From Actinomycetospora succinea (GTDB taxonomy: Bacteria; Actinomycetota; Actinomycetes; Mycobacteriales; Pseudonocardiaceae), in the NCBI RefSeq assembly GCF_004363095.1, contig NZ_SNYO01000003.1, forward strand, positions 620,001-684,000: 64,000 bases of DNA, in the 5' to 3' direction. This document shows positions 17,554-25,360 of this stretch, piece by piece (the stretch's first letter is position 1; every line of letters begins with the position of its first letter). A model generated the notes under the pieces. The model did no database searches, was not told the DNA's origin, and saw only the letters and a program-made list of their open reading frames with translations. The position numbers and the translations under genes were made by a program.

Positions 17554-19007
17554 ACGGTGTGCGGACCAGCGTCTTCGCCTACGTCACCGAGTCGCCGGAG
17601 TACCGGGAGATCCTCGCGGTCTTCGCCGGGACGTTCTTCGCGGAGCTGACGCCGGCCGAGGTGACGGCGCGGCTGGACTCGGACCTCGACGAGGCCACGG
17701 TGACCGCCCGGCTCGAGGCGCTGCGGACCTGGGGCAACCTCGAGGTGTCGGCGTCGGTCGGCCAGGTCGGCACGGTCGAGGACTACTACCGGCGCCGCAA
17801 CCGCTACCTGATCACGCGCGTCGGCCAGGAGGTGCACGACCTCGTCGAGGGCGTGCTCGCGCAGGTCGACGACGTGCGGGACGTCTCGCTGGGGCGCCTG
17901 GACCAGGTGCGGGCGGGGCTCGAGGCGCTCGTCGCGCTCGACGCCGGGACCGCGCCCCCGGGCAAGCTCGCCGAGGCCGTCCGCGCGGTGTTCGACCCGC
18001 ACGTCGCCTTCTCGGCGGAGATCACCCAGTTCTTCGCGGCGATCAACCAGTGGCAGTCGCGGTTCGACCTCGACGAGGACGAGTTCGCGTTCTTCTCCGA
18101 GGTGCTCGTCGGCTACGTCGGCGAGCGGCTCGAGGCCCTGCGTCGCCGCGCGCGTCCACTGGCGTCGCTGTTGGAGACGGTGCTGCCGCGGGTGCCGGTG
18201 ATCGTGGAGCGCGCGGCGGACGGGCTGGCGGCACGGGTCGCGGCGGCGGGGCTGTCCTCGGTGCGCGTGCGTCGGGAGCCGGGGGCCGCGGTCGCCGACT
18301 GGGAGAACCTCGCGTCGTGGTTCGTCGGCGGGGTCGGGCGGCCGAGCCGGGTCCAGGTCCTCGAGCGCGACGCCGTCGACGCCGTCCGCACGCTGACCCA
18401 GAACCTCACCCGCCTCTCGCGCACCGGCACGGCCGGGGCGTCGCGGCGCGCCGACTACCTGCGGCTGGCGCTGTTCTTCGACCGTTCCGACCCGTCGGCG
18501 ACCCACGAGCTGGCCGCGGCGGCCTTCGGACTCGCCGGCGCTCGGCACCTCGGCGGCGCCGGCGGCGACGACACCGACCCCGTCGACGCGTCGGTGTCGT
18601 GGTGGGAGGCGCCGACCGCGCAGGTGCCGATCAGCCTGCGCGAGCGCGGCGACGCCACCAGCCGCGGGCGCACCAGCCGGGTCCAGGACCGCAGCCAGGA
18701 ACGGCGTCACCTGCTGGCCCGGCGCGCCGAGGCCGAGAAGCGCGCCGCGGCCGCCCGCGCCGAGCTGCTCGAGGTCGGCGGCGACGGCTTCACCGCCCGC
18801 CTGTCCGAGCCCGCCCTGCGCGAGCTGCAGCGCGTGCTCACCCGCGCGGTCGCCGACCTCGGCCCGGCGGCGACCTCGGGCACCGTGGCCCTCGACGGCG
18901 TGCGCTGCACCGTCGCCCGCGCGCCCGGGACGTCGACGACCGTCCCGACCCACGCCGGCGCCCTGCGCGTCCGCGACCTCACCCTGACCGTGGAGCCGGC
19001 GCCGTGA
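17550..19007 (+). CDS. Wadjet JetA-like kleisin (DUF2397/TIGR02677)
   Basis: A 485-residue DUF2397 protein, the kleisin (MukF-like) subunit bridging JetC heads. The N-terminus VFAYVTESPEYREILAVFAG forms the winged-helix entry typical of the family, followed by LRTWGNLEV and the DYYRRRNRYLITRVGQEVHD stretch (residues 71-95). Helical C-terminal parts are rich in Arg and Glu (RAEAEKRAAAARAELLEVG). Its GTG start sits inside the jetC stop, so the two are coupled. A 187-base gap with two strong hairpins separates it from jetB, which is unusual in a cassette whose other junction overlaps. Confidence 0.87.
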   Translation: MNGVRTSVFAYVTESPEYREILAVFAGTFFAELTPAEVTARLDSDLDEATVTARLEALRTWGNLEVSASVGQVGTVEDYYRRRNRYLITRVGQEVHDLVEGVLAQVDDVRDVSLGRLDQVRAGLEALVALDAGTAPPGKLAEAVRAVFDPHVAFSAEITQFFAAINQWQSRFDLDEDEFAFFSEVLVGYVGERLEALRRRARPLASLLETVLPRVPVIVERAADGLAARVAAAGLSSVRVRREPGAAVADWENLASWFVGGVGRPSRVQVLERDAVDAVRTLTQNLTRLSRTGTAGASRRADYLRLALFFDRSDPSATHELAAAAFGLAGARHLGGAGGDDTDPVDASVSWWEAPTAQVPISLRERGDATSRGRTSRVQDRSQERRHLLARRAEAEKRAAAARAELLEVGGDGFTARLSEPALRELQRVLTRAVADLGPAATSGTVALDGVRCTVARAPGTSTTVPTHAGALRVRDLTLTVEPAP

Positions 19008-19031
19008 GGGCCGCGGTCGGTGTCGTGACGA

Positions 19032-19078
19032 ACGAACGGCGCTCTCGCTGCTTCGGTAGCAGCGAACTCGCCGTTCGT
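19032..19078. repeat. Hairpin repeat R3, copy 1, between jetA and jetB
   Basis: Arms of 21 bases (19032-19052 and 19058-19078) pair at 18 positions around a loop with a CTTCGG turn. The shared outer sequence is GAACGGCG. It starts 25 bases after the jetA stop and could act as an attenuator or mRNA processing site that lowers jetB expression. Confidence 0.75.
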
Positions 19079-19125
19079 GTCAGCGGGGTCGGCGTTCGGG
19101 CGCCCGCCAGGTGCCGCGTGTCCGG

Positions 19126-19176
19126 GAACGAACGGCGCTCTCGTCTCGCGAGTAGCAGCGAAAGCGCCGTTCGTTC
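19126..19176. repeat. Hairpin repeat R3, copy 2, between jetA and jetB
   Basis: Arms GAACGAACGGCGCTCTCG (19126-19143) and CGAAAGCGCCGTTCGTTC (19159-19176) pair at 17 of 18 positions. The loop holds CTCGCGAG and GTAGCAG. It shares its outer arm with copy 1, and ends 18 bases before the jetB start. Confidence 0.78.
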
Positions 19177-19194
19177 GTCGGGCGGGGGCCCACG

Positions 19195-20355
19195 GTGACG
19201 GCCGCGCGGAGCGACCCGCAGCGCGACGGCGAGCTCGTCACCGCGACGCGGGCGCTACTGACGCGGCCCTGGCGCACGGTCGAGCAGGACCCGGAGATCG
19301 TCGCGCTGGTCCGCCGGCACGCCGACGCGCTCGACGCGTGGTTCACGCAGGAGCTGAACTACCGCCTCGTCGTCACCGCCGACACGGCGCGCCTGGTCAA
19401 GGTCGGGCACGTCCCCGTCGACCGGCCGCTGCGGACGATCTCGACGACGCCGCGCGCGTTCACGCCCGCCGAGTACACGGCGCTCGCGCTGGTGCTCGCG
19501 GCGACGACGTCGGGACCCGACCGCACGAGCCTGCGCGACCTCGTCAACGGCGTGCACTCCGCGGCCGCCGAGGCCGGGATCGTCATGGACACGGACACGG
19601 CGTCGCGCCGGGCGCTGGTCACGGCGCTGCGGTGGCTGATCGCGCACGGGATGGTCCGCGAGATCGACCGGGGCGTCGGGCTCTACGAGCACGACGCGGA
19701 CGCCGACGCGCTGCTCGAGGTCCGCAACGACCGGATGGCGCTGCTGCCGACCGGCGCGGTCGCGGGCGCGGAGTCGGCCGGCGACCTGGTGGTCCGGGCG
19801 CGCGAGCGGGGGTCGGCGTCGACGGCGGCGCGGCGGCGGCTGGTCGAGGACCCCGTCGTCCTCGCCGACGACCTCGAGCCCGCCCGCTTCGCCGAGCTCC
19901 GCCGCCACGCCGGCGACGAGGCGCGGCGGATCGAGGCGCGCACGGGGCTCGTGGTCGAGGCGCGCGAGGAGGGCTTCGCCGCGCTCGACGTCGACGGCGG
20001 CTGCTCCGACCTCACCTTCCCCGGCAGCGGCACCGTGGCGCACGCGGCGTTGCTGCTGGTCAGCGAGCTGATCTACCAGTTCCGTCCCGCCGAGGACCCG
20101 GACCCGATCCCGTGGCCGTCGGTGCGCGAGGTGCTCGCGGAGCTGGTCGGCGAGTACGGGCGGTACTGGTCGAAGGCGGCGATCGCCGACGCCGAGCGGT
20201 TCGCCGCCGACGTGGTGGGGGTGCTCGAGGCGATGCGGCTCGTGGCGCGCGAGGCGGAGGGCTCCTTGCGCGTGTTGCCCGCCGCCGCGCGCTACGCCCC
20301 GGCGGTGACCGTCGCGGAGGGCGACGACGAGGACGAGCAGCCGACGCTCTTGTAA
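19195..20355 (+). CDS. Wadjet JetB-like kite subunit (DUF2398/TIGR02678)
   Basis: A 386-residue DUF2398 protein, the MukE-like kite subunit that binds the JetA kleisin. ALLTRPWRTVEQDPEIVALV, FTQELNYRLVVTADTARLVK (residues 45-64) and the FTPAEYTALALVLAATTS segment are family-typical, as is the AEYGRYWSKA-like GEYGRYWSKAAIADAERFAA near the C-terminus. Length is normal, so the gene appears intact. GTG 19195 is the first start after the hairpins. Its stop lies inside the promoter and operator of the next gene, an ArsR regulator, where one would expect a JetD (DUF2399) nuclease gene. Confidence 0.86.
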   Translation: MTAARSDPQRDGELVTATRALLTRPWRTVEQDPEIVALVRRHADALDAWFTQELNYRLVVTADTARLVKVGHVPVDRPLRTISTTPRAFTPAEYTALALVLAATTSGPDRTSLRDLVNGVHSAAAEAGIVMDTDTASRRALVTALRWLIAHGMVREIDRGVGLYEHDADADALLEVRNDRMALLPTGAVAGAESAGDLVVRARERGSASTAARRRLVEDPVVLADDLEPARFAELRRHAGDEARRIEARTGLVVEAREEGFAALDVDGGCSDLTFPGSGTVAHAALLLVSELIYQFRPAEDPDPIPWPSVREVLAELVGEYGRYWSKAAIADAERFAADVVGVLEAMRLVAREAEGSLRVLPAAARYAPAVTVAEGDDEDEQPTLL

Positions 20356-20386
20356 CTTGTCGGTTAATGAAAGCTCTGGTTACATA
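20351..20386 (+). promoter_or_regulatory. Promoter and candidate ArsR operator
   Basis: Inverted pair TGTAAC (20351-20356) and GTTACA (20379-20384) flanks the start region of the arsR-like gene, a likely autoregulatory operator. A weak promoter can be read as TTGTCG (20357-20362) and TACATA (20381-20386), 18 bases apart, placing transcription start near the GTG at 20393, which suggests a leaderless mRNA. It overlaps the jetB stop codon. Confidence 0.5.
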
Positions 20387-20392
20387 GCGGGC

Positions 20393-20767
20393 GTGTTCCC
20401 CGCCGAAGCGCTCGCCGACCCGGTGCGCCGGGCGATCGTCGAGCGCCTCGCGGACGGCGAGGTCGGGGCGGGCGAGATCGCCGCCGACTTCCCGGTCAGC
20501 CGCCCCGCGATCAGCCGCCACCTGCGCGTGCTGCGCGAGGCGGGGCTCGTGACCTCGCGGGTCGCGGGCCAGCACCGCATCTACGCCCTCGACCGCCGCC
20601 CGCTGGCCGAGCTCGACGCCTGGCTGGAGCGGTTCCGGCCGCTGCCCGGGCTCGCTGCCTCCGGTCCCGCGAGCCGGCTCGACGCCCTCGACACCGAGAT
20701 GCACCGCGGCCGCCGGGCCCGCCGTGCCGCCGACGAAGGAGACACCGATGACCACGCCGCCGGCTGA
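20393..20767 (+). CDS. ArsR-family transcriptional regulator
   Basis: A 124-residue winged-helix repressor: ALADPVRRAIVERLADGEV (residues 5-23), then the recognition region VSRPAISRHLRVLREAGLV and the wing SRVAGQHRIYAL. No metal-binding Cys pair (ELCVCDL-type) is present, so it is not an arsenic sensor. The type commonly sits next to SRPBCC (AHSA1) genes, as here, and represses them. GTG 20393 is preferred over TTG 20357 because the added residues do not match the family. Its last 20 bases overlap the next gene. Confidence 0.83.
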   Translation: MFPAEALADPVRRAIVERLADGEVGAGEIAADFPVSRPAISRHLRVLREAGLVTSRVAGQHRIYALDRRPLAELDAWLERFRPLPGLAASGPASRLDALDTEMHRGRRARRAADEGDTDDHAAG

Positions 20768-21239
20768 GGTCCGCACCGACCCCGAGGGCACCACGACCGC
20801 CGTCTGGCGCCGCGAGTACCCCGACCCCGTCGACGACGTCTGGGCCGCGATCACCGAGTCCGAGCGGCTCGGGCGCTGGATCGGCACGTGGACCGGCGAG
20901 CCGCGCGTCGGCGGCACGGTGTCGTTCACGCTGACCGGCGAGGTCGACGCGGGCGGCGAGGTCGACGAGCCCGCCGACGTGCTCATCGTCGCCTGCGACC
21001 CGCCCCGGCGCCTCGTCGTCGAGTTCCCCGCGCCCGACGACCAGGCGTGGCTCGTCGACCTGACCGTCGAGCCGCAGGGTGCGGGCGCCGTCCTCGTGTT
21101 CGCGCAGCGGCTCGTCCCCGGCATGAAGGTCGAGGACGTCGACGCCGGCTGGCGCTGGTACCTCGACCGCCTCGGCGCGAGCCTCGCCGGCACGCCGATG
21201 CCCGACTGGTCCGACTACGCGCCCGAGCCCGCGGGGTGA
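20748..21239 (+). CDS. SRPBCC / AHSA1-domain protein
   Basis: A 163-residue START-like ligand-binding protein of the AHSA1 family. The REYPDPVDDVWAAITESERL opening (residues 24-43), WIGTWTGEPRVGGTVSF and later RLVPGMKVEDVDAGWRWYLD are diagnostic. A GAAGGAG ribosome site precedes ATG 20748, within the arsR end, so the two are co-translated. Such ArsR-SRPBCC pairs are frequent in actinobacteria; their ligand is generally unknown. Confidence 0.82.
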   Translation: MTTPPAEVRTDPEGTTTAVWRREYPDPVDDVWAAITESERLGRWIGTWTGEPRVGGTVSFTLTGEVDAGGEVDEPADVLIVACDPPRRLVVEFPAPDDQAWLVDLTVEPQGAGAVLVFAQRLVPGMKVEDVDAGWRWYLDRLGASLAGTPMPDWSDYAPEPAG

Positions 21240-21288
21240 GTCAGCGTGGCGGCCACGCTGACACTCAACGTCAGGAAAGCCCCCACGA
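21240..21288. repeat. Palindromic repeat R2, copy 3 (convergent junction)
   Basis: The 23-base palindrome at 21240-21262 begins one base after the SRPBCC stop codon. It matches the copies at 11625 and 11714, with flank AACGTCAGGAAAG and CCCACGATCAC. It fills nearly the whole gap between two converging genes, which fits a bidirectional terminator. Confidence 0.78.
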
Positions 21289-22056
21289 TCACGTCACCGA
21301 CGCCGGGCGTTCCTGATCCGTCGGCTCCCCGCGCAGTTCGCGGGCGAGCAGCGTCGCGGCGGCCGAGGCCGCGGGGATGGCGAGGACCGCGACGAACGGG
21401 ATCGCCGCGAGCAGGTAGGTCGGGATGCCGACGCCCCAGGTCGCGAGGCGGCGGGTGCGCAGGAGCCGGCGGCGGGCGCCGAAGTCCAGGCCCCGGCGCT
21501 GCAGGGCCGGCGCGGTGAGCTCGATCATCAGCAGGCGCCCGCCGACCAGCGCCGCCGCGACGGGAGCGAGCACCGGACCGACGACGGGCACGAAGCCCAG
21601 CACGAACAGCGGGATCGCGGCGAGCACCGAGAGCCCGATGAGCAGCAGACCGTCGCGCACTCCGCGCGCCACCGAGCGCACCCACGACGGCTCGACCGCA
21701 CCCGGCACGGGACTGATGCCCTCGTCGACGATCTCGGCGAGCTTCTCGTAGAACGGGCCGCCGACCGCCAGCGTCACGGCGACGAAGGTGACGACCGCGA
21801 CCGCCGCGGCGGCGGCCACCACTGCCGCGCCCGCGGCGAGCCGCGCCCCGGTCCGCAGCGCCTCGGACCACCCGTCGGCGAACGGCGTCAGCGCCGCGGC
21901 GATGTCGGGCAGCCAGACGACCAGCGTGCCGAGCGCTCCGAAATACAGCACCGACACGATCAGCGCGGGGATCGCGCCGAGCAATAGCAGGCGCGGGGTG
22001 CGCAGCACCGTGACCGCGCCGCGCACGAACAGCCGGAGCCCCAGCACCAGGTCCAC
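21289..22056 (-). CDS. EI24/CysZ-type membrane protein
   Basis: A 255-residue membrane protein of the EI24 domain family, which includes the CysZ sulfate permease. Four to five hydrophobic segments are visible, for example LLLLGAIPALIVSVLYFGAL near residue 23, AAAVAVVTFVAVTLAVGG and LLLIGLSVLAAIPLFVLGFV. GGPFYEKLAEIVDEG (near 98-112) is the conserved loop of the family. Sulfate transport is possible but not supported by neighbours. GTG 22056 is the chosen start. Confidence 0.75.
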   Translation of the reverse strand: MDLVLGLRLFVRGAVTVLRTPRLLLLGAIPALIVSVLYFGALGTLVVWLPDIAAALTPFADGWSEALRTGARLAAGAAVVAAAAAVAVVTFVAVTLAVGGPFYEKLAEIVDEGISPVPGAVEPSWVRSVARGVRDGLLLIGLSVLAAIPLFVLGFVPVVGPVLAPVAAALVGGRLLMIELTAPALQRRGLDFGARRRLLRTRRLATWGVGIPTYLLAAIPFVAVLAIPAASAAATLLARELRGEPTDQERPASVT

Positions 22057-22075
22057 GGTCGGAGATTGTCCCGGT

Positions 22076-22945
22076 TCAGGCGATCCAGGCCCGGGCCCGG
22101 TCGAGCAGGGCGCGCGCTGCGGGGCTCAGCGGCGCGTCCCGCCGACGCGCGAGGTCGATCTGCGCGCGGACCTCCGGGACGAGCGGCACCGAGCGCAGGT
22201 CGTCGCGACCGGCAAGAGCCGGCGACGGGACCACGGCCACCCCGAGCCCCTGGAGGGCGAGGTCGACGAGCACCGGCGGCGAGCCCGCCTCCAGTGCCGG
22301 GTGCAGCGTCACCCCGCCGTCGGCGGCCGCCCGGTCCAGCGCCGCACGCACGCCGGCGCCGACGGGCAGGGCGATGACCGTGTGCTCGGCGAGCTCGGCC
22401 ACCGTGACCGTCTCGCCGAGCGGCCCGCCCGGCGGGACCGCGGCGACGAGCGGGACGTCGAGGACCACGTCGACGTCGAGGTCGGCGGGCGGGTCGCCGT
22501 CGCGGCCGACCCACGCGAGGTCGAGGTCGTGGCTGCGCAGGCCCTCGAGCAGCGCGTCGGTGGCGGCCTCGACCAGCCGGATCTCGACGCCCGGGTGGTC
22601 GCGGTGGAAGTCGCCGAGCAGGCCCGGGAGGTCGATCACCCCGCCACCGCGCACCATCCCCACCGACACCCGCCCGCGGACGAGGCCGGCGAGCTCGTCG
22701 GCGGTGTCGCGGACGCCGGTGACCGCGGCGAGCGCCGCCCGGGCGTGGGGCAGGACCGCCTCGCCGGCGGGGGTGAGCCGGACCCCGCGCGCCGAGCGGT
22801 CGAACAACGTCTGCCCGAGCTCGCGCTCCAGGCGGGCGATCTGCGCGCTGATGCCGGGCTGGGCGACGTGCTCCCGCGCCGCCGCCCGCGTGAACCCGCC
22901 CTCCTCGGCCACCGCGACGAGGTAGCGCAGCTGGTGCAGCTCCAT
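22076..22945 (-). CDS. LysR-family transcriptional regulator
   Basis: A 289-residue LysR regulator. The N-terminal helix-turn-helix MELHQLRYLVAVAEEGGFTR followed by AAAREHVAQPGISAQIARLE and LGQTLFDRSARGVRLTPAG is textbook. The effector domain starts near residue 90 (RGRVSVGMVRGGG). It is divergent from a SnoaL-like gene 70 bases away, the usual arrangement for a LysR target. ATG 22945 is preferred over ATG 22951, which adds two residues. Confidence 0.88.
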   Translation of the reverse strand: MELHQLRYLVAVAEEGGFTRAAAREHVAQPGISAQIARLERELGQTLFDRSARGVRLTPAGEAVLPHARAALAAVTGVRDTADELAGLVRGRVSVGMVRGGGVIDLPGLLGDFHRDHPGVEIRLVEAATDALLEGLRSHDLDLAWVGRDGDPPADLDVDVVLDVPLVAAVPPGGPLGETVTVAELAEHTVIALPVGAGVRAALDRAAADGGVTLHPALEAGSPPVLVDLALQGLGVAVVPSPALAGRDDLRSVPLVPEVRAQIDLARRRDAPLSPAARALLDRARAWIA

Positions 22946-23015
22946 AAGCATCAGTTGTACCAGCGAGCCTCTCCAGCTCTTCGACTTTTGGCCGGGCGTC
23001 GGTCAGGGTCGACGT

Positions 23016-23360
23016 ATGCGCACCCCCACCGAGACCATGACCGCCTACTTCGAGGGCTGGCAGCGCCACGACGCCGAGTCGCTGCGCGACGTCCTCGCCG
23101 ACGACGTCGTGTTCGACGGCCCGATGGGCCACGTCGAGGGCGTCGACGACAACGTCAAGAGCCTGCACGGCCTGCTGAGCATCGTGACCGACGTAACGAT
23201 CCGGCAGGTGTTCGCCGACGGCCCCGACGTGTGCACGATCTACGACCTGCACACCACCGAGACCGACGCCCCGATGCTCACCGTCAACTGGGCCCACGTC
23301 GTCGAGGGCCGCGCGCGGACCATCCGGGCGATCTTCGACCCGCGCCCGCTCGTGGGCTGA
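23016..23360 (+). CDS. SnoaL-like / NTF2-fold small protein
   Basis: A 114-residue NTF2-like protein: MTAYFEGWQRHDAESLRDVL, then ADDVVFDGPMGHVEGVDDNV, typical of the SnoaL-like domain. Members include cyclases and isomerases but also proteins of unknown ligand. The gene is divergent from a LysR regulator, which probably controls it. Confidence 0.8.
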   Translation: MRTPTETMTAYFEGWQRHDAESLRDVLADDVVFDGPMGHVEGVDDNVKSLHGLLSIVTDVTIRQVFADGPDVCTIYDLHTTETDAPMLTVNWAHVVEGRARTIRAIFDPRPLVG

Positions 23361-23374
23361 CAGACTAGAAGCCG

Positions 23375-23668
23375 TCAGCTTGCTCGCGCGTTCGGACCGC
23401 CCGGGCTGATCTCGCGGCGGAGGGCGTCTTGATTCTCGGCCACGAATCCGAGTTCGGTTCGCAGATTGTCTACCTTGAGTTCGACGACATTCATCTGCGG
23501 TCGAACTCGAGCGAGCATCTCGTCTCGAAGAACCTTGTAGCACACCGCTGCCCCGGTGAGGGCGCCGAGCAAAATCCCGATGAGGAGAACGAGCCAGGCA
23601 ACGAGGACCACGATCATCACCCCCGACGTGGCCGAACCCGCTGACCCCGGGTTCCGATGGCCCGTCAC
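23375..23668 (-). CDS. Small single-span membrane protein, unknown
   Basis: Predicted 97-residue protein not recognised. One strong membrane segment, VMIVVLVAWLVLLIGILLGA, lies at residues 17-36, followed by a cytosolic or extracytosolic helical tail (VVELKVDNLRTELGFVAENQ) able to form a coiled coil. Codon third positions are less GC-biased than neighbours, as in the XRE and tRNA-binding genes next door, which suggests shared recent acquisition. It starts at GTG 23668, divergent from the XRE gene. Confidence 0.55.
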   Translation of the reverse strand: MTGHRNPGSAGSATSGVMIVVLVAWLVLLIGILLGALTGAAVCYKVLRDEMLARVRPQMNVVELKVDNLRTELGFVAENQDALRREISPGGPNARAS

Positions 23669-23776
23669 GGTTCGGCGTCAGTCTCGATGATGACGGTTCC
23701 TACTCCTCCGTCAAGTGGCATCGTGAAGCTGCGCTCCCCTGCAGACGCAGTTCAGCTTGATGCTCGGACGACGAAT

Positions 23777-23789
23777 GATCGTCGCGATC
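23777..23789. promoter_or_regulatory. Candidate operator upstream of XRE gene
   Basis: The inverted repeat GATCG-TCG-CGATC lies 14 bases before the XRE start codon, overlapping the leader. Its position and symmetry fit an autoregulatory site; no binding data support it. Confidence 0.35.
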
Positions 23790-23803
23790 GAGGGGGAGAC
23801 GGC

Positions 23804-24757
23804 ATGAGTCAAGTCGACCACCGCACGGTGAAGTTGGGTGAGGTGCTCGCATCGCTCATCGAGCGCCAGGGCTACAGCAGAAATCGACAGAAGATTCTCG
23901 ATTCAGTGGGGATCAGTTCCTCGGCGCTCTCGCAGTACCTGCGGGAGCAGAGCAAGCCGAGCTTCGAGAAGCTCGTCGCCCTCGCAAGGTTCTTCGACGT
24001 CAGCCTGGACTACCTCGTGTTCGGGCAGCGGGCGGCGCCGTCGATGGACTCGGGTCCTGTGCCGGCGATGATCGAGCACGCCCTCGCGGACGCCCGCGCG
24101 CGCACCAGCCGCCATGCGGCGATCGTCCGCCGGATCACCCGCGTCCTCGCCGACCGCGTGGACGATGTCGCCCGCGAGCTATCGGAGACGCCGAACGCGT
24201 CTCGGGAGGGCTTGCTGCAGGACGATGAGCTCTTGCGGCTCGAGCGCTACGCCCGGAGCGTCGACGTGCTTAGTCCCGATCTGGACTTCGATGTCGTCAC
24301 GTTGCCAGACGGTTCGACGGCACCGGGAGCCTTTCTGGAACAAGTCGTGAGCAACCTGGCGCGAAGCTGCACTTATCGCTTCCTCGCCTCGGCTGAGGAG
24401 GGTTCGAAGTCCGGGACAGCACTTCGACAGATGCTCGTCGCCCGAGCTGGCGGTGATGCCGTCGCCGCCGAGTGCGACTTCCGTGTCACCAGTCTTCCAG
24501 TCCTGGTGGGAATCTGCCTCGTTGAGATCGATATCACGCCGTTCTCAGCTGAAGAGCCGGCCTTGTACGAGCAACTCGAGACCTACATTAGCGCTGAAGG
24601 ATGGATCGGATATGTGATTCGGCCTAACCGTGAGTCGAACGCTGATATGGTCATGAGTAAGGACCGCCGCGAGAGCGCCAGGCAGGGGTTCGACGCCGCT
24701 TGGCGCTCGGCGCAGCGGCGCACTGAGACGCCGGCAGGGTCGCTGCTGAGAGCTTGA
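23804..24757 (+). CDS. XRE-family regulator with C-terminal sensor-like region
   Basis: A 317-residue protein with an N-terminal Cro/C1-type helix-turn-helix (residues 7-69: RQKILDSVGISSSALSQYLR and KPSFEKLVALARFFDVSLDY). The remaining 240 residues are not recognised; VTLPDGSTAPGAFLEQVVSN and a cysteine-containing VGICLVEIDITPF suggest a folded sensor domain. AGGGGGAGA precedes ATG 23804. It lies 22 bases before a tRNA-binding-domain gene on the same strand. Lower GC bias than neighbours suggests a transferred pair. Could be a stress or phage-linked switch. Confidence 0.78.
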   Translation: MSQVDHRTVKLGEVLASLIERQGYSRNRQKILDSVGISSSALSQYLREQSKPSFEKLVALARFFDVSLDYLVFGQRAAPSMDSGPVPAMIEHALADARARTSRHAAIVRRITRVLADRVDDVARELSETPNASREGLLQDDELLRLERYARSVDVLSPDLDFDVVTLPDGSTAPGAFLEQVVSNLARSCTYRFLASAEEGSKSGTALRQMLVARAGGDAVAAECDFRVTSLPVLVGICLVEIDITPFSAEEPALYEQLETYISAEGWIGYVIRPNRESNADMVMSKDRRESARQGFDAAWRSAQRRTETPAGSLLRA

Positions 24758-24767
24758 CCGATGGGTC

Positions 24768-24773
24768 TATATT
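24768..24773 (+). promoter_or_regulatory. Candidate -10 box, leaderless start
   Basis: TATATT lies six bases before ATG 24780. A -10 at this spacing places the transcription start at or next to the ATG, so the tRNA-binding gene may be expressed as a leaderless mRNA apart from read-through from the XRE gene. Confidence 0.4.
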
Positions 24774-24779
24774 CCGCCC

Positions 24780-25316
24780 ATGGCGACGAGCCCCGTGGTC
24801 GGGCGAGTGCTGGCTGTGGAGCCGATCGACGGCGCTGAACAGGTACGTTCAGCGCGGGTTGACGCTGGCACTCGCACGCTGCAGGTCGTGTTCGGAGGGC
24901 CGCCTGTCGTCCAAGTCGGTTCCCTTGTTCCAGTAGCGCCACCGGGGACTCGCGTTGCTCGATGCGGCAAGGCGGTCTCCGTCAAGATGAGGACGCGACG
25001 GTACAGGGGGACTCTGTCCGAGGGCATGCTGTGTAGCTTGGCGGAGCTGGGCTGGGTCCACGAAGGTCCAGACGAGGTCGCTGTTCTCAAGAAGGGTGTG
25101 GCTGGCCAAGTCCTTCCATATGAGGGCGAACTCGCAGAGTGGCTGTCAGAGCTCTCTTATCAACGCCATATCGAGTTCTTCTTACCGCTTGGGGGGAACG
25201 TTCTCCCCCTCATCACGAATGAACCGATCTCCCCCCCGACGGCACCTTTGTCGGCGGCCGAACTTCGGGCGGCTTGCCACCCTCGGCGGCGTGGATTGCG
25301 CTCGCTCGTCGGCTGA
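24780..25316 (+). CDS. Stand-alone tRNA-binding (EMAP/PheT-N) domain protein
   Basis: A 178-residue protein whose first 110 residues resemble the OB-fold tRNA-binding domain at the N-terminus of PheRS beta: VVGRVLAVEPIDGAEQVRSA, VVFGGPPVVQVGSLVPVAPP, then the conserved SEGMLCSLAELGW (residues 80-92). The rest of the synthetase is absent. The C-terminal 60 residues have no recognised domain. Pairing with an XRE regulator in an atypical patch suggests a specialised role, such as acting on tRNA during stress or phage attack; that is inference. Confidence 0.72.
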   Translation: MATSPVVGRVLAVEPIDGAEQVRSARVDAGTRTLQVVFGGPPVVQVGSLVPVAPPGTRVARCGKAVSVKMRTRRYRGTLSEGMLCSLAELGWVHEGPDEVAVLKKGVAGQVLPYEGELAEWLSELSYQRHIEFFLPLGGNVLPLITNEPISPPTAPLSAAELRAACHPRRRGLRSLVG

Positions 25317-25360
25317 ATCCGAGTCGGACAGTCGGATCGGCCGCAACTAGGGTCGGGCGC

